A stretch of 48,552 bases of DNA from assembly GCA_016937295.1 (NCBI GenBank), contig JAFGWF010000092.1:1-48552 (forward strand). The letters run 5' to 3'. This DNA is from Bacteroidales bacterium. GTDB taxonomy: Bacteria > Bacteroidota > Bacteroidia > Bacteroidales > UBA1556. Under the pieces are notes generated by a model. That model was given only the letters and a program-made list of their open reading frames with translations, ran no database searches and was not told the origin of the DNA. The translations under genes were made by a program, and so were the position numbers. Shown here piece after piece: positions 16,208 through 25,305 of the stretch; within the stretch, counting starts at the first letter, position 1; every line of letters begins with the position of its first letter.

Positions 16208-18088
16208 ATGAAAACTTTCATCAAGATAATTACTATCTTTATTAGCTATTATTCCTTTGGGCAATCGACCCCATCTAATTTTGACTTTATAACTTCAACT
16301 GCCGCAAATACAAGTTATTCGGTTAATGGATACGGCAGTAGTTCGTATCCTAACTCAGCCACCTATAATGTTGTTTTTGGTTATTCTAATGCAACAACGC
16401 AATCCAACGACTACAAACTGGCTTCCTTTGAGGTGAATAGTAATACCTACAATCCAATTACTTTGCCTAATGGTGAGTGTTATAGTAAGGTTGTGGTAAA
16501 TAGGATGGTATTCCCTTCCTCACCTGTTACCGATTTGGGAAAGCAAACAATATTCTTTGAGTTGGGCTCCAAGAGTGGTACCAACTTATATATGACACCC
16601 TCATATACCAATATTCAAGAAGCTGTTAATACCCGAATTTTGAATAGGGGCGGTGATAATGTTTTTTCCAATACAGGTGGACAAACTCTAAATAATATCG
16701 AACGTATTGACTTAATGATTGAGGATGGCGTATTTACTCCGGACAATACGCAATCTGGTTTTTTGATAAATGAACGCGGTGGCAATGATGAATTTATTGT
16801 GGCTGCCATCACAGGATTAGATGCTAATGGTGATGTTAGTAGTGTTGGAAGTTTAGTTTCAATTGCAACTTCGGATTGGGGAAATACAGGATATTCTACC
16901 ACTACAACAGTTTTTCAAAGAGGTACAACGGATACTTATATGCGACCAAATCAAGATTTGACAAGCCAGAATATTTATGGTGTTTTTATTTCATATCAAG
17001 ATTTGGGAATAGCCAACAATACTACAATTTATGGTATCGCCATTTTCCCTGGTGATGTTAACTCATCCATGGATTTAATTGGATTGTCAGATGTGCCTTG
17101 GGATACAGATGCTGACAGTTATGGCTCCGGTGGTTTAGATTTAATGGGCGGTGGTGGATATTTTGCTACTGCAGATGTTATTGTAACTGATCTCCAAACC
17201 ACAATCACTTCCAATACGGCTATTCCTTCGGATGGCGACATCGTGGATATCACAGTTCGGGTTGATAATAATGGGCCAATGTCAGATGATAATATTTCTG
17301 TAACTGCCACAATTCCTGATGGTTATATTTATCAAAATTTGGTTTCAGGATATACTGGTTCAGTATCTGTCGTCGGTTCAACTATAACTTGGACTTTTCC
17401 AGCACTTGCTCTAAACGATTTTGAAGAATTGACTTTTCAAGTAGAGGCAGAAGCAATAGGCGATCGCACATTTACTTCAACGGTTTCCGGTACTAAAACA
17501 GATGTCGTTCCCGGAAACAATCCTGATAACTTGGAATTATTGCTGGATACGGAACAATCTACATTGCCCGTAAGTTTGATTTCTTTTAAAGGTTTTCAAG
17601 ATGAAAATTCTGTTAATTTAGAATGGAAAACCGCTTCCGAAATAAACAATCACTATTTTGAAGTTCAGCGTTGGAACGATCAGCTTGGTTTTGAGACCAT
17701 TGGTGAGGTTGAAGGAAATGGAACTTCGAATATTCTGCACCAATATCTATTTCAAGATTTGAATCCTGTTTTGGGTGTGAATTATTACCGACTTGTTCAG
17801 CATGATTTTGATGGTGCTTCAACTGTTTTTCCTAAAATTGCAGTAAATGTGGACGGAGGAATTAATGATATTCATGTTTTTCCTAATCCAATTATAGATA
17901 AAGTCAGTTTTTCTAATTTTAATCGCATTTCTTCCATTTTCCTTTACGACATGCGTGGCAAAATGCTGATGTCATTCAATCAAGATTCGTATGATTATTT
18001 GGATTTATCGGGGTTGGGAAAAGGTGTGTATTTTTTAGAAATTCAAAGCGGAAGTGAAAAAATAATGCGGAAGATTATTAAGTTATAA
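16208..18088 (+). CDS. Secreted T9SS cargo protein with DUF11-like domain
   Basis: The 626-residue protein has a signal peptide (MKTFIKIITIFISYYSFGQS), an N-terminal region of about 300 residues that I do not recognise, a DUF11-like domain at about 322-450 (PSDGDIVDITVRVDNNGPMS), a spacer domain opening with STLPVSLISFKG at about 452, and a C-terminal type A sorting domain (VFPNPIIDKVSFSNF to RKIIKL). The last domain directs export by the type IX secretion system and anchoring or release at the cell surface. The role is probably an adhesin or structural surface protein (inference). Its final six bases overlap the stop of the convergent response-regulator gene. Confidence 0.88.
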   Translation: MKTFIKIITIFISYYSFGQSTPSNFDFITSTAANTSYSVNGYGSSSYPNSATYNVVFGYSNATTQSNDYKLASFEVNSNTYNPITLPNGECYSKVVVNRMVFPSSPVTDLGKQTIFFELGSKSGTNLYMTPSYTNIQEAVNTRILNRGGDNVFSNTGGQTLNNIERIDLMIEDGVFTPDNTQSGFLINERGGNDEFIVAAITGLDANGDVSSVGSLVSIATSDWGNTGYSTTTTVFQRGTTDTYMRPNQDLTSQNIYGVFISYQDLGIANNTTIYGIAIFPGDVNSSMDLIGLSDVPWDTDADSYGSGGLDLMGGGGYFATADVIVTDLQTTITSNTAIPSDGDIVDITVRVDNNGPMSDDNISVTATIPDGYIYQNLVSGYTGSVSVVGSTITWTFPALALNDFEELTFQVEAEAIGDRTFTSTVSGTKTDVVPGNNPDNLELLLDTEQSTLPVSLISFKGFQDENSVNLEWKTASEINNHYFEVQRWNDQLGFETIGEVEGNGTSNILHQYLFQDLNPVLGVNYYRLVQHDFDGASTVFPKIAVNVDGGINDIHVFPNPIIDKVSFSNFNRISSIFLYDMRGKMLMSFNQDSYDYLDLSGLGKGVYFLEIQSGSEKIMRKIIKL

Positions 18089-18475
18089 TTCGTATAATTC
18101 AGATAACCAATTATTAAGCATCTTAAAATCCACCGGTTTTTTGATAACTTTATCCAATCCTGAAGATAAATATTCTTCCAAATCTTCATCTTGAAAATTT
18201 GCTGAAACAGCAATAATATGTGATCGTGTATCTAAAAATTCTTTTTCAAATTTTCTTATAGACTTTGTTGCCGCAAGTCCATCCATTATCGGCATCATTA
18301 TGTCCATAAAAACCAAATCAAAAGGCTTTTCCATAAAAAGTTCAACAGCTATAACTCCGTTATCGGCTGTTTCTACTTTTGACTTGTATTTCATCATGGC
18401 AAATTGTAAAACTTGTCGATTTATAGCATTGTCATCAACAATAAGTACCCGTATTTCCTTTATGGATTTCTTCAT
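18083..18475 (-). CDS. Single-domain response regulator (CheY-like receiver)
   Basis: The 130-residue protein is a receiver domain with no output domain. The phosphorylation pocket is complete: Asp14-Asp15 (LIVDDNAINR), phospho-acceptor Asp58 (LVFMDIMMPIMDG), Ser91 (IIAVSAN) and Lys113 followed by Pro (KKPVD). The DDNAINR and MMPIMDG wording is typical of the receiver domains found at the C-terminus of hybrid sensor kinases, so it may be a detached piece of a phosphorelay. No kinase is adjacent in the window. It probably signals to partners encoded elsewhere. A promoter lies at 18568-18598. Confidence 0.92.
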   Translation of the reverse strand: MKKSIKEIRVLIVDDNAINRQVLQFAMMKYKSKVETADNGVIAVELFMEKPFDLVFMDIMMPIMDGLAATKSIRKFEKEFLDTRSHIIAVSANFQDEDLEEYLSSGLDKVIKKPVDFKMLNNWLSELYEL

Positions 18476-18567
18476 AAAAATTTATTTGAGCTATTCAAAA
18501 TCAGGGATTTAGTTTTTGTTGTGAATAACTTCCTCTACAATTGATTCTCTTATTTGAATAAAGCGTA

Positions 18568-18598
18568 CAAATCTACAAACCATTTTTTATAAATGCAA
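18568..18598 (-). promoter_or_regulatory. Bacteroidota-type promoter of the response regulator
   Basis: On the minus strand TTG at 18598-18596, a 20-nt spacer and a perfect TAnnTTTG (TAGATTTG) at 18575-18568. The leader to the ATG at 18475 would be about 85 nt. Confidence 0.5.
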
Positions 18599-18682
18599 TA
18601 CATGTTTTAAAAAACAATCAGAAAAGAAGGATATTCAAGCGTAGGTTGAAATTTATCAGAAAAATGGGGGCAATAAAGAAGA

Positions 18683-18703
18683 ACTCCCACTGGGAATGGG
18701 AGT
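18683..18703 (+). repeat. Inverted repeat / hairpin upstream of ruvB
   Basis: ACTCCCA at 18683-18689 and TGGGAGT at 18697-18703 form a perfect 7-bp stem with a 7-nt loop. There is no T-run after it, so it is not a standard terminator; it could be an operator or a leader hairpin. Confidence 0.4.
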
Positions 18704-18873
18704 CTTACGGGTGGTTATAAATGTTTGGGAAGTAAAGGGATAAATTAAAAAAATCTAATTGATGAAAATTAGACGCAAAGTATTGTAAATAGTTGCCTGG
18801 AAATTTTATCCATCATTAACCCTTAATGCTGATACATTTTATTTGTATTTTCGCTGTTTCAAAATCCATTTCA

Positions 18874-19899
18874 ATGAATTCATATTTAGATGCTGATTCG
18901 GAACGTTTAAGCCCTGCTGAGAAGGAGTTTGAAAAGGCGTTGCGACCCGGAACTTTCTCTTCATTTATGGGGCAACCGCAGGTGGTTGAGAATTTGGAGA
19001 TATTTGTTGCAGCAGCACGGCAGCGCGAAGAAGCACTCGATCACGTCCTGCTTCATGGCCCTCCCGGTTTAGGAAAAACCACTCTTTCGATGATTATAGC
19101 CAATGAATTGGGCGTGGGTATAAAAATTACTTCCGGCCCCGTTTTAGATAAGCCAGGCGATTTGGCCGGTTTACTTACGAATCTTGAGGCCAATGACGTC
19201 CTCTTTATCGACGAAATTCACCGATTAAGCCCCGTGGTAGAAGAATATCTTTATGCCGCCATGGAGGATTATAAGATTGATATTATGATCGAAAGTGGCC
19301 CTAATGCACGCTCTGTACAGATTTCCCTCAATCCGTTCACTTTGATTGGTGCCACCACTCGTTCAGGCTTGCTCACTGCTCCTCTGCGAAGCCGTTTTGG
19401 TATTAATTCTAGGCTATCTTATTATAATGCTGAGGTTTTATCCGATATTGTAATTCGCTCTTCGTCAATTCTCAAAGTGCCAATTGAAACTAATGCCGCC
19501 ATTGAAATTGCTCGAAGAAGTCGCGGAACTCCACGTATTGCCAACGGTTTGCTTCGGCGGGTGCGCGATTTTGCTCAAATTAAAGGCTCCGGAAAAATCG
19601 ATTTGCGAATCGTAAACATTGCTCTTGAAGCACTTAACGTCGATAAAAATGGATTGGATGAAATGGATAATCGTATCTTAACGTCCATAATCGACAAGTT
19701 CAAAGGAGGTCCGGTTGGGCTTACCACCATTGCAACTTCCGTTGGTGAAGACCCGGGTACAATCGAAGAGGTTTATGAGCCTTTTCTCATTCAAGAAGGT
19801 TATTTGATGAGAACTCCCCGAGGAAGAGAGGTTACTCCTCTTGCTTATCAACATACTGGACGAATAAAGTCAACCGGTGACCAAAGGGAACTTTTCTGA
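18874..19899 (+). CDS. ruvB: Holliday junction branch-migration ATPase RuvB
   Basis: RuvB drives Holliday-junction branch migration together with RuvA. From the ATG at 18874 the protein has 341 residues, normal for the family. Walker A is [10 protein letters not shown] (61-70), Walker B is LFIDEIH (Asp113, Glu114), sensor 1 is IGATTRSG and the arginine finger is Arg174 (RSRFG). The C-terminal winged helix has the typical [19 protein letters not shown] and [13 protein letters not shown]. The frame is open from 18826, but family members start near [13 protein letters not shown], so 18874 is preferred. queG follows after 3 bp, so the two are likely an operon. Confidence 0.97.
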   Translation: MNSYLDADSERLSPAEKEFEKALRPGTFSSFMGQPQVVENLEIFVAAARQREEALDHVLLHGPPGLGKTTLSMIIANELGVGIKITSGPVLDKPGDLAGLLTNLEANDVLFIDEIHRLSPVVEEYLYAAMEDYKIDIMIESGPNARSVQISLNPFTLIGATTRSGLLTAPLRSRFGINSRLSYYNAEVLSDIVIRSSSILKVPIETNAAIEIARRSRGTPRIANGLLRRVRDFAQIKGSGKIDLRIVNIALEALNVDKNGLDEMDNRILTSIIDKFKGGPVGLTTIATSVGEDPGTIEEVYEPFLIQEGYLMRTPRGREVTPLAYQHTGRIKSTGDQRELF

Positions 19900-19902
19900 A
19901 AA

Positions 19903-20844
19903 ATGGACGGATTTTCCATATCGAACAAGATTAAAGATAAAGCTTTAGAACTTGGGTTCTCGGCTTGTGGTATTGCTAACGTTGAAAGGCTTCAAAAGGA
20001 GTTTATTAATCTAAATCGTTGGTTGGCTGAAGGTTATCATGCCGATATGAGGTATATGGCTCGAAATGTGGAAATGCGATGCAATCCTGCTCTAATTCTT
20101 GAAGATGCAAAATCAGTGGTCTCCGTACTCCTTAACTATTTTCCTGAAACAAAGCAAGACAACGATAGCGAGTTTCTCGTATCGAAATATGCTTATGGTG
20201 ACGATTATCATAGGGTTGTTAAAAACAAACTGCATTTGTTGAAGTCCTTTATTCTTGAGTTCTATCCAAATGCTAAAATGCGAGTTTTCACCGATTCGGC
20301 TCCGGTTCTTGATAGAGCTTGGGCTGTGAAATCGGGTTTAGGTTGGATTGGCAAAAATACCCTGCTTATCAATCCCAAATTGGGTTCTTTTGTTTTTATC
20401 GGTGAAATCGTTGTCGATCAGCAGCTTACAGCCGATAATCCTTTTGAGAAAGAATATTGCGGAAAGTGTACTGCCTGCATTGACGCTTGCCCCACTCAAG
20501 CGCTGCTTGAGCCTTATGTATTGGATGCTAAACGTTGTATTTCTTACCAAACTATTGAAAATTCTGGTTTTATTCCCCCCGAAATCGCTTCTCGTATGGA
20601 AAACCTGATTTTTGGTTGTGATGTTTGTCAGGACGTTTGTCCATGGAATAATAAAGCAAAACCAACTTCTGAATCGGCCTTTTTAATTACGGACAACTTG
20701 CAGAAAATCAATAAAAATACTTTTGAAACCATTGATTTTGAGGGTTTTGAATCCCTTTTTAGCGAAAGTCCAATTATGCGTGCAGGCCTTTTAAAAATAC
20801 GTCAAACGGTAAGTCAGTTAAGGGCTAACGTTAAAAAAAACTAA
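19903..20844 (+). CDS. queG: Epoxyqueuosine reductase
   Basis: QueG reduces epoxyqueuosine to queuosine in the wobble base of certain tRNAs, using a cobalamin-like cofactor and two [4Fe-4S] clusters. The 313-residue protein shows the catalytic region FTDSAPVLDRAW with Asp131, then the ferredoxin-like cysteines C186, C189, C192, C196 (CGKCTACIDACP) and C212, C239, C242, C246 (FGCDVCQDVCPWN). It lacks the C-terminal HEAT repeats seen in some longer relatives, which is common. It lies 3 bp after ruvB. Confidence 0.95.
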   Translation: MDGFSISNKIKDKALELGFSACGIANVERLQKEFINLNRWLAEGYHADMRYMARNVEMRCNPALILEDAKSVVSVLLNYFPETKQDNDSEFLVSKYAYGDDYHRVVKNKLHLLKSFILEFYPNAKMRVFTDSAPVLDRAWAVKSGLGWIGKNTLLINPKLGSFVFIGEIVVDQQLTADNPFEKEYCGKCTACIDACPTQALLEPYVLDAKRCISYQTIENSGFIPPEIASRMENLIFGCDVCQDVCPWNNKAKPTSESAFLITDNLQKINKNTFETIDFEGFESLFSESPIMRAGLLKIRQTVSQLRANVKKN

Positions 20845-20915
20845 TTTCCTTCATATTTTGAAATATTCTATACTTTAGCATAATCATTCACACTTTATCT
20901 AACTAATTGAAATAA

Positions 20916-22349
20916 ATGAATTTAAGAAAATTAGCGGCCACTTTCGCAATCACTTTGCTGATAATTTCAAATTTGCAATCTCAGAAATTGTGGACTTTAG
21001 CCGAGTGTATTGAGTATGCTGAACATAATAATATTCAGCTTCGAATACAGGAGTTGGGAATTAAAATGCAAGAAGAGTCAGTTTTGCAAAGTCGGATGAG
21101 CTTTTTGCCCAATCTTTCGGCAAACGCATCCGGCAGTTATAACTGGGGAAAAACTATTGACCGTTTCACAAACCAATTTGCCGATTCGCGCGTTTCGAGT
21201 GTCAATTTGTATTTGCAAAGTTCCATGACTTTATTCAACGGTTTTTATCTGTTGAACAATGTAAAAAAACAGAATCTGGAATTATTGGCGCAACGGCAGG
21301 AAATGGAAGCCGCATTGAATATGAAGTCCTTAGAAATAACCACTGCTTTTTTACAAATTTTATATGGAAAAGAAAATTTGTTAGTTGTAAAACAGCAAGT
21401 TTCACTTTCAGAGATGCAGGTTTCGAGGACGCAGCAACTAATCGAAGCAGGGATTTTAGCGGAGGGTGATTTGTTCAATATGAAATCGCAGTTAGCTTCT
21501 GACATTTCTAAAAAAGTACAGGCTGAAAATGATCTTGAATTGGCTTATCTTAACCTGAAACAACTAATGGATTTGCCTGCTGATACCTTGTTCGATATCG
21601 AAACTCCTGAAATCAATATCGCTGACAAAACTGCTGAGCTTCTGGCTTCTTCCGTTATATACAATTTTGCTGTTCAGAATCAGCCCGAAATAAAAGCTGC
21701 CGAAACAAGGTATGATTTGTCTTTGAAAAACTTAGCATTAGCTCGTTCTCGTTATTACCCGACTTTGACCATTTCGGGGGGCGTTGGAACCGGATATTCG
21801 GGAGCTAATGTGGTGATTGACGGAAATCCCATTTTTACAGGACTTTATCCAAGTGGCGATATCACAGCCTCCGGCGATACGGTTCTTACTCCGGCTTTTG
21901 ATTATGATACTAAAACCAAACCTTTTTCGGATCAGATTGATGAAAACCTCAATTATAGCGCCGGTTTGTATCTTTCTATCCCTATTTTTAATAATTACCA
22001 ATCGAAAAGTCAGGTAAATATTTCTAAACTTAGCGTGCAGCAAGCCGAATTGCAATTAGACAAATCTAAGCAAGATTTGAGAAAAACTATTGAGCAAGCT
22101 TATGCGGACGCACGAGCTGCTTTTAATTCCTATCAGGCTGCTTTGTTGAATGTTAAGGCTCTTGAAGAATCGTTTAATTATTCATCGAAGAAGTATGATG
22201 CAGGCTTAATAAACTCTTTTGACTTTAATAATGCAAGAGTTTTATATGAGAATGCACTGAATAACCTTATAAACACCAAATACTCTTATGTTTTCAGAAT
22301 CAAGGTTCTCGATTTTTATTTCGGAAAGCCTTTGACGCTGTCTAACTAA
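20916..22349 (+). CDS. TolC-like outer-membrane efflux channel
   Basis: The 477-residue protein has a signal peptide (MNLRKLAATFAITLLIISNL) and two repeats of the TolC (OEP) fold: long helices such as NIQLRIQELGIKMQEESVL and QRQEMEAALNMKSLEITTAF, alternating with barrel strands. It forms the outer-membrane exit duct of a tripartite exporter. The adaptor gene follows 35 bp downstream. No inner-membrane pump is adjacent: the next gene is a metalloprotease. Bacteroidota often have TolC, adaptor and a MacB-like permease together, so the absence here is notable. Confidence 0.9.
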   Translation: MNLRKLAATFAITLLIISNLQSQKLWTLAECIEYAEHNNIQLRIQELGIKMQEESVLQSRMSFLPNLSANASGSYNWGKTIDRFTNQFADSRVSSVNLYLQSSMTLFNGFYLLNNVKKQNLELLAQRQEMEAALNMKSLEITTAFLQILYGKENLLVVKQQVSLSEMQVSRTQQLIEAGILAEGDLFNMKSQLASDISKKVQAENDLELAYLNLKQLMDLPADTLFDIETPEINIADKTAELLASSVIYNFAVQNQPEIKAAETRYDLSLKNLALARSRYYPTLTISGGVGTGYSGANVVIDGNPIFTGLYPSGDITASGDTVLTPAFDYDTKTKPFSDQIDENLNYSAGLYLSIPIFNNYQSKSQVNISKLSVQQAELQLDKSKQDLRKTIEQAYADARAAFNSYQAALLNVKALEESFNYSSKKYDAGLINSFDFNNARVLYENALNNLINTKYSYVFRIKVLDFYFGKPLTLSN

Positions 22350-22384
22350 ATCGGTACGATATTTTTAATTAAACATTAATTTCA

Positions 22385-23767
22385 ATGAACAATAAGAAAG
22401 TCAGGATTATCATCATCGCAAGCATAGGTTTGTTGATTGTTTTGTTGATAGTCGCCTCCAAACTCGGTTGGATTGGTAAGAAAACCTATACGAAAGTGAG
22501 CGTTCAAAAGGTTGAAGAACGCAATATTGTAGAATACGTAACGGCTTCGGGAAAGATTCAGCCTGAGAAGGAGATTATCATTGCACCGGATGCTTCGGGT
22601 GAAATTGTTGGACTCTTTGTAAAAGAAGGCGACAGTGTAAAAGCTGGTGATTTATTGCTGAAAATCAACCCTGACGTCTATTTGTCGAATGTGGAGAAAG
22701 TAACCGCTTCGTTAAATACCTCTCGGGCCAATTTAGCCAATTCAAAGGCTCGTTTAGCGCAAACCGAAGCTCAGTTTCTAAAAGCTGAAGCTGATTTTAA
22801 CCGTAATCAAAAACTCTTTAACCAAAAAGTTATTTCACAAGCAGACTTTGATATGGTGAATACAACCTACCAAGTGGCAAAGGCTGAGGTGAAAGCTGCA
22901 AAAGAAAGCGTTTCGGCGGCTGATTTCTCGGTTCGTAATGCCGAGGCTGCACTCAAAGAGGCGCAAGATAATCTTACGAAAACGGCTGTTTTTGCACCAA
23001 TTGATGGCACTATCTCGAAATTGGACAAGGAAATGGGCGAACGTGTGGCGGGTGCTTCGCAGTTTTCGGGCGGTACTGAGGTGATGCGAATTGCCAATTT
23101 ATCCAATATGGAAGCTCAAGTGGATGTGAGTGAAAACGATATTGTGAGAGTTAAACTTGGCGATACGGCTCTGATCGAAGTGGATGCTTATCTCGACCGT
23201 AAGTTTAAAGGGGTCGTAACCCGAATTGCAAATAGTTCGACTTCTGACTTGACAAGTGCCGATCAGGTAACGAATTTTAAAGTGCGTATTCGCATCTTAC
23301 AATTTTCTTACAAAGACATCTTAGAGAAAAATCCTCATATCGTGAGTCCTTTTCGTCCCGGCATGTCGGCCTCGGTCGAAATTCGTACTAATTACCGCTA
23401 TAATGTGCTTTCCGTTCCTATTCAGGCGGTTACAACAAGAACGGATACGTCCTCCTTTCACTCGAAGAAATCGAAAGCAAAACCGAAAGATACAGAAGTT
23501 GGAGGGCAGACAACCGTTGTAGCAAAAAAGGATAATCCTAACGAACCTTCTAAAGAAATTTCGGATGAATATGTGTTTGTTTTAAAAGAGGATAAGGTTG
23601 TTTTGCGAAAGGTAAAAGCCGGAATTCAGGATGATCAGCATTTTGAGATTATTGAAGGTCTTTCTAAAGAAGATATGGTAGTTGTAGCTCCTTATCGTGC
23701 TATCAGCACTACCCTCAAAAATGGAGAGATGGTTGAAGTTGTGGATAAAACCAGATTGTTTGATTAA
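22385..23767 (+). CDS. Periplasmic adaptor (HlyD/RND-type membrane fusion protein)
   Basis: The 460-residue protein has an N-terminal membrane anchor (IIIIASIGLLIVLLIVASKL), a lipoyl/barrel-sandwich domain (SGEIVGLFVKEGDSVKAGDL), a helical hairpin of about 100-195 (alanine- and glutamine-rich coiled coil), a beta-barrel domain (NLSNMEAQVDVSENDIVRVK) and a C-terminal membrane-proximal domain. A Lys/Ser/Thr-rich insert of about 40 residues (about 350-395) interrupts the C-terminal part, a common feature of Bacteroidota MacA-like adaptors. It should link a TolC channel, encoded just upstream, to an inner-membrane pump that is not in this window. Confidence 0.92.
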   Translation: MNNKKVRIIIIASIGLLIVLLIVASKLGWIGKKTYTKVSVQKVEERNIVEYVTASGKIQPEKEIIIAPDASGEIVGLFVKEGDSVKAGDLLLKINPDVYLSNVEKVTASLNTSRANLANSKARLAQTEAQFLKAEADFNRNQKLFNQKVISQADFDMVNTTYQVAKAEVKAAKESVSAADFSVRNAEAALKEAQDNLTKTAVFAPIDGTISKLDKEMGERVAGASQFSGGTEVMRIANLSNMEAQVDVSENDIVRVKLGDTALIEVDAYLDRKFKGVVTRIANSSTSDLTSADQVTNFKVRIRILQFSYKDILEKNPHIVSPFRPGMSASVEIRTNYRYNVLSVPIQAVTTRTDTSSFHSKKSKAKPKDTEVGGQTTVVAKKDNPNEPSKEISDEYVFVLKEDKVVLRKVKAGIQDDQHFEIIEGLSKEDMVVVAPYRAISTTLKNGEMVEVVDKTRLFD

Positions 23768-23861
23768 TCGGGTGTTTTTGATATGGCTATTTCTTTGTTT
23801 CGCCTTTTTTTAAAACCTTAATCTGGAAATAGTAATCAGGAACTCGATTTTGGTAAAATCG

Positions 23862-23886
23862 GCAGACCTCGAAAAATCTGCTTTTT
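23862..23886 (+). terminator. Weak intrinsic terminator after the efflux pair
   Basis: GCAGA at 23862-23866 and TCTGC at 23877-23881 enclose a 10-nt loop and are followed by five T residues. The stem is short, so efficiency is doubtful. A second perfect hairpin without T-run (AAGGCAA/TTGCCTT) lies at 23934-23951. Confidence 0.35.
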
Positions 23887-24039
23887 AGACAATCGCTGAA
23901 GATAATTCTGTGATTTTCTTATTCTTGATTATCAAGGCAACCTTTTGCCTTATGAAATTCTGTTATAAATCAATCTTGCACTTCAATTCATCTGCCGAAA
24001 AGTATGTATTTTTGTCCAATTCAATTAACACGTAATACA

Positions 24040-25290
24040 GTGAGAGCATTTATTTTAGTTCTGTTTTTAGTTTCTTTGATTTACGATAGTTTTTCTCAGA
24101 ATCGCCCTAACCATTGTGGTACAACAAGTTATTATCAATATCAGTTATCCGTCAATCCTGATTTAGCTAATATCAGGCAGGATTTAGAAATAAAAACGCA
24201 TGATTTTGTTAAGGCAAATCGTGGAACTGGTTCTAAAGAAATTGTCGTTATTCCAGTGGTTGTGCACGTGATTTATTATAACGCGGTTCAAAATATATCC
24301 GATGCTCAGGTGCTTTCACAGATTGAGGTCTTGAATGAGGATTATCGTAGGTTAAATGCAGATACCACAAATACCCCTTCCTTATTTACGTCAGTTGCAG
24401 CCGATTGCCAGATTCAATTTTGTCTTGCTGCACAAGACCCGAACGGGAACTGGACTAATGGTATTACAAGAACACAAACTACCAAAACTTCATTCGACAT
24501 CAATACTGATGAAGCAAAATATACATCAACAGGGGGCCATGATATTTGGGATAGAAATAAATACCTGAATATCTGGGTTGTGCCTTCAATTAGAGATGGT
24601 TCTTATACCGGAATTTTGGGTTATGCCCAGCTTCCGGGCGGCGGTGCTTCCACCGATGGGGTGGTGATTCAGTATTCGAACTTTGGAAGGATTGGAAATC
24701 TTAGTCCCTACTACAATTTAGGTAGAACAGTTACGCATGAAGTTGGTCATTGGTTCAATCTCTATCACGTTTGGGGCGATGATGGAACCGGATGTTGGGG
24801 AAGCGACTATGTTGACGATACGCCAAATCAGGCTGATGAAAATTATAATTGCCCAAGCTTTCCGGAGCCTTCATGCAATAACACATCGGATATGTATTCA
24901 AATTATATGGATTACACGGATGACGATTGCATGAATATTTTTACCGAAGGTCAAAAATTGCGGATGTGGGCTACCATAAACAACTATCGCAGTTCATTGA
25001 AAACATCTCCCGGATGCCTTGTGAATTCCGTCCCCGAAGTGAAACAAAACCGGTCTTTAGTAAATATTTTTCCCAATCCTGCAGTCTCTTCTGTTCTATT
25101 TAATTTTGATGAAACTTTTTCAGGGTTGATTTCCGTCTATTCCATTCAAGGTTTATTGATTGGTCATTACACATTAAATAGCACTAAAGATTTTGTGTTG
25201 GATGTAAATAGTTGGCAAAGTGGTCTATACGTAGCTATTATTCGTAATTCCGCTTATGTCGAAGTAAAGAAAATCGAAATTTTAAAATAA
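24040..25290 (+). CDS. M43-family secreted zinc metalloprotease with T9SS tag
   Basis: A pappalysin-like (M43) metalloprotease. The active site is HEVGHWFNLYH (HExxHxxxxxH; zinc ligands about H233, H237, H243 with Glu234 counted from the GTG start), and the Met-turn is YMDYTDDDCMNIF. The C-terminal about 80 residues (IFPNPAVSSVLFNF to KKIEIL) are a type A T9SS sorting domain, so it is exported to the surface or medium. Start choice: the ATG at 24004 is in frame, but GTG at 24040 gives a clean signal peptide (MRAFILVLFLVSLIYDSF), and a perfect -7-like TATTTTTG at 24007-24014 would lie inside the longer reading. No good -33 element was found for it, so this is suggestive only. Confidence 0.88.
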   Translation: MRAFILVLFLVSLIYDSFSQNRPNHCGTTSYYQYQLSVNPDLANIRQDLEIKTHDFVKANRGTGSKEIVVIPVVVHVIYYNAVQNISDAQVLSQIEVLNEDYRRLNADTTNTPSLFTSVAADCQIQFCLAAQDPNGNWTNGITRTQTTKTSFDINTDEAKYTSTGGHDIWDRNKYLNIWVVPSIRDGSYTGILGYAQLPGGGASTDGVVIQYSNFGRIGNLSPYYNLGRTVTHEVGHWFNLYHVWGDDGTGCWGSDYVDDTPNQADENYNCPSFPEPSCNNTSDMYSNYMDYTDDDCMNIFTEGQKLRMWATINNYRSSLKTSPGCLVNSVPEVKQNRSLVNIFPNPAVSSVLFNFDETFSGLISVYSIQGLLIGHYTLNSTKDFVLDVNSWQSGLYVAIIRNSAYVEVKKIEILK

Positions 25291-25305
25291 AGTTTAAGAT
25301 AAAAA

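Larger units (their letters stand above)
18476..18873. other. Intergenic region between the response regulator and ruvB
   Basis: About 400 bp without a gene. It holds the minus-strand promoter of the response regulator (18568-18598) and, nearer ruvB, a 7-bp hairpin (18683-18703). An open frame extends upstream of ruvB from 18826, but its extra 16 residues are unlike the RuvB family. Confidence 0.5.
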
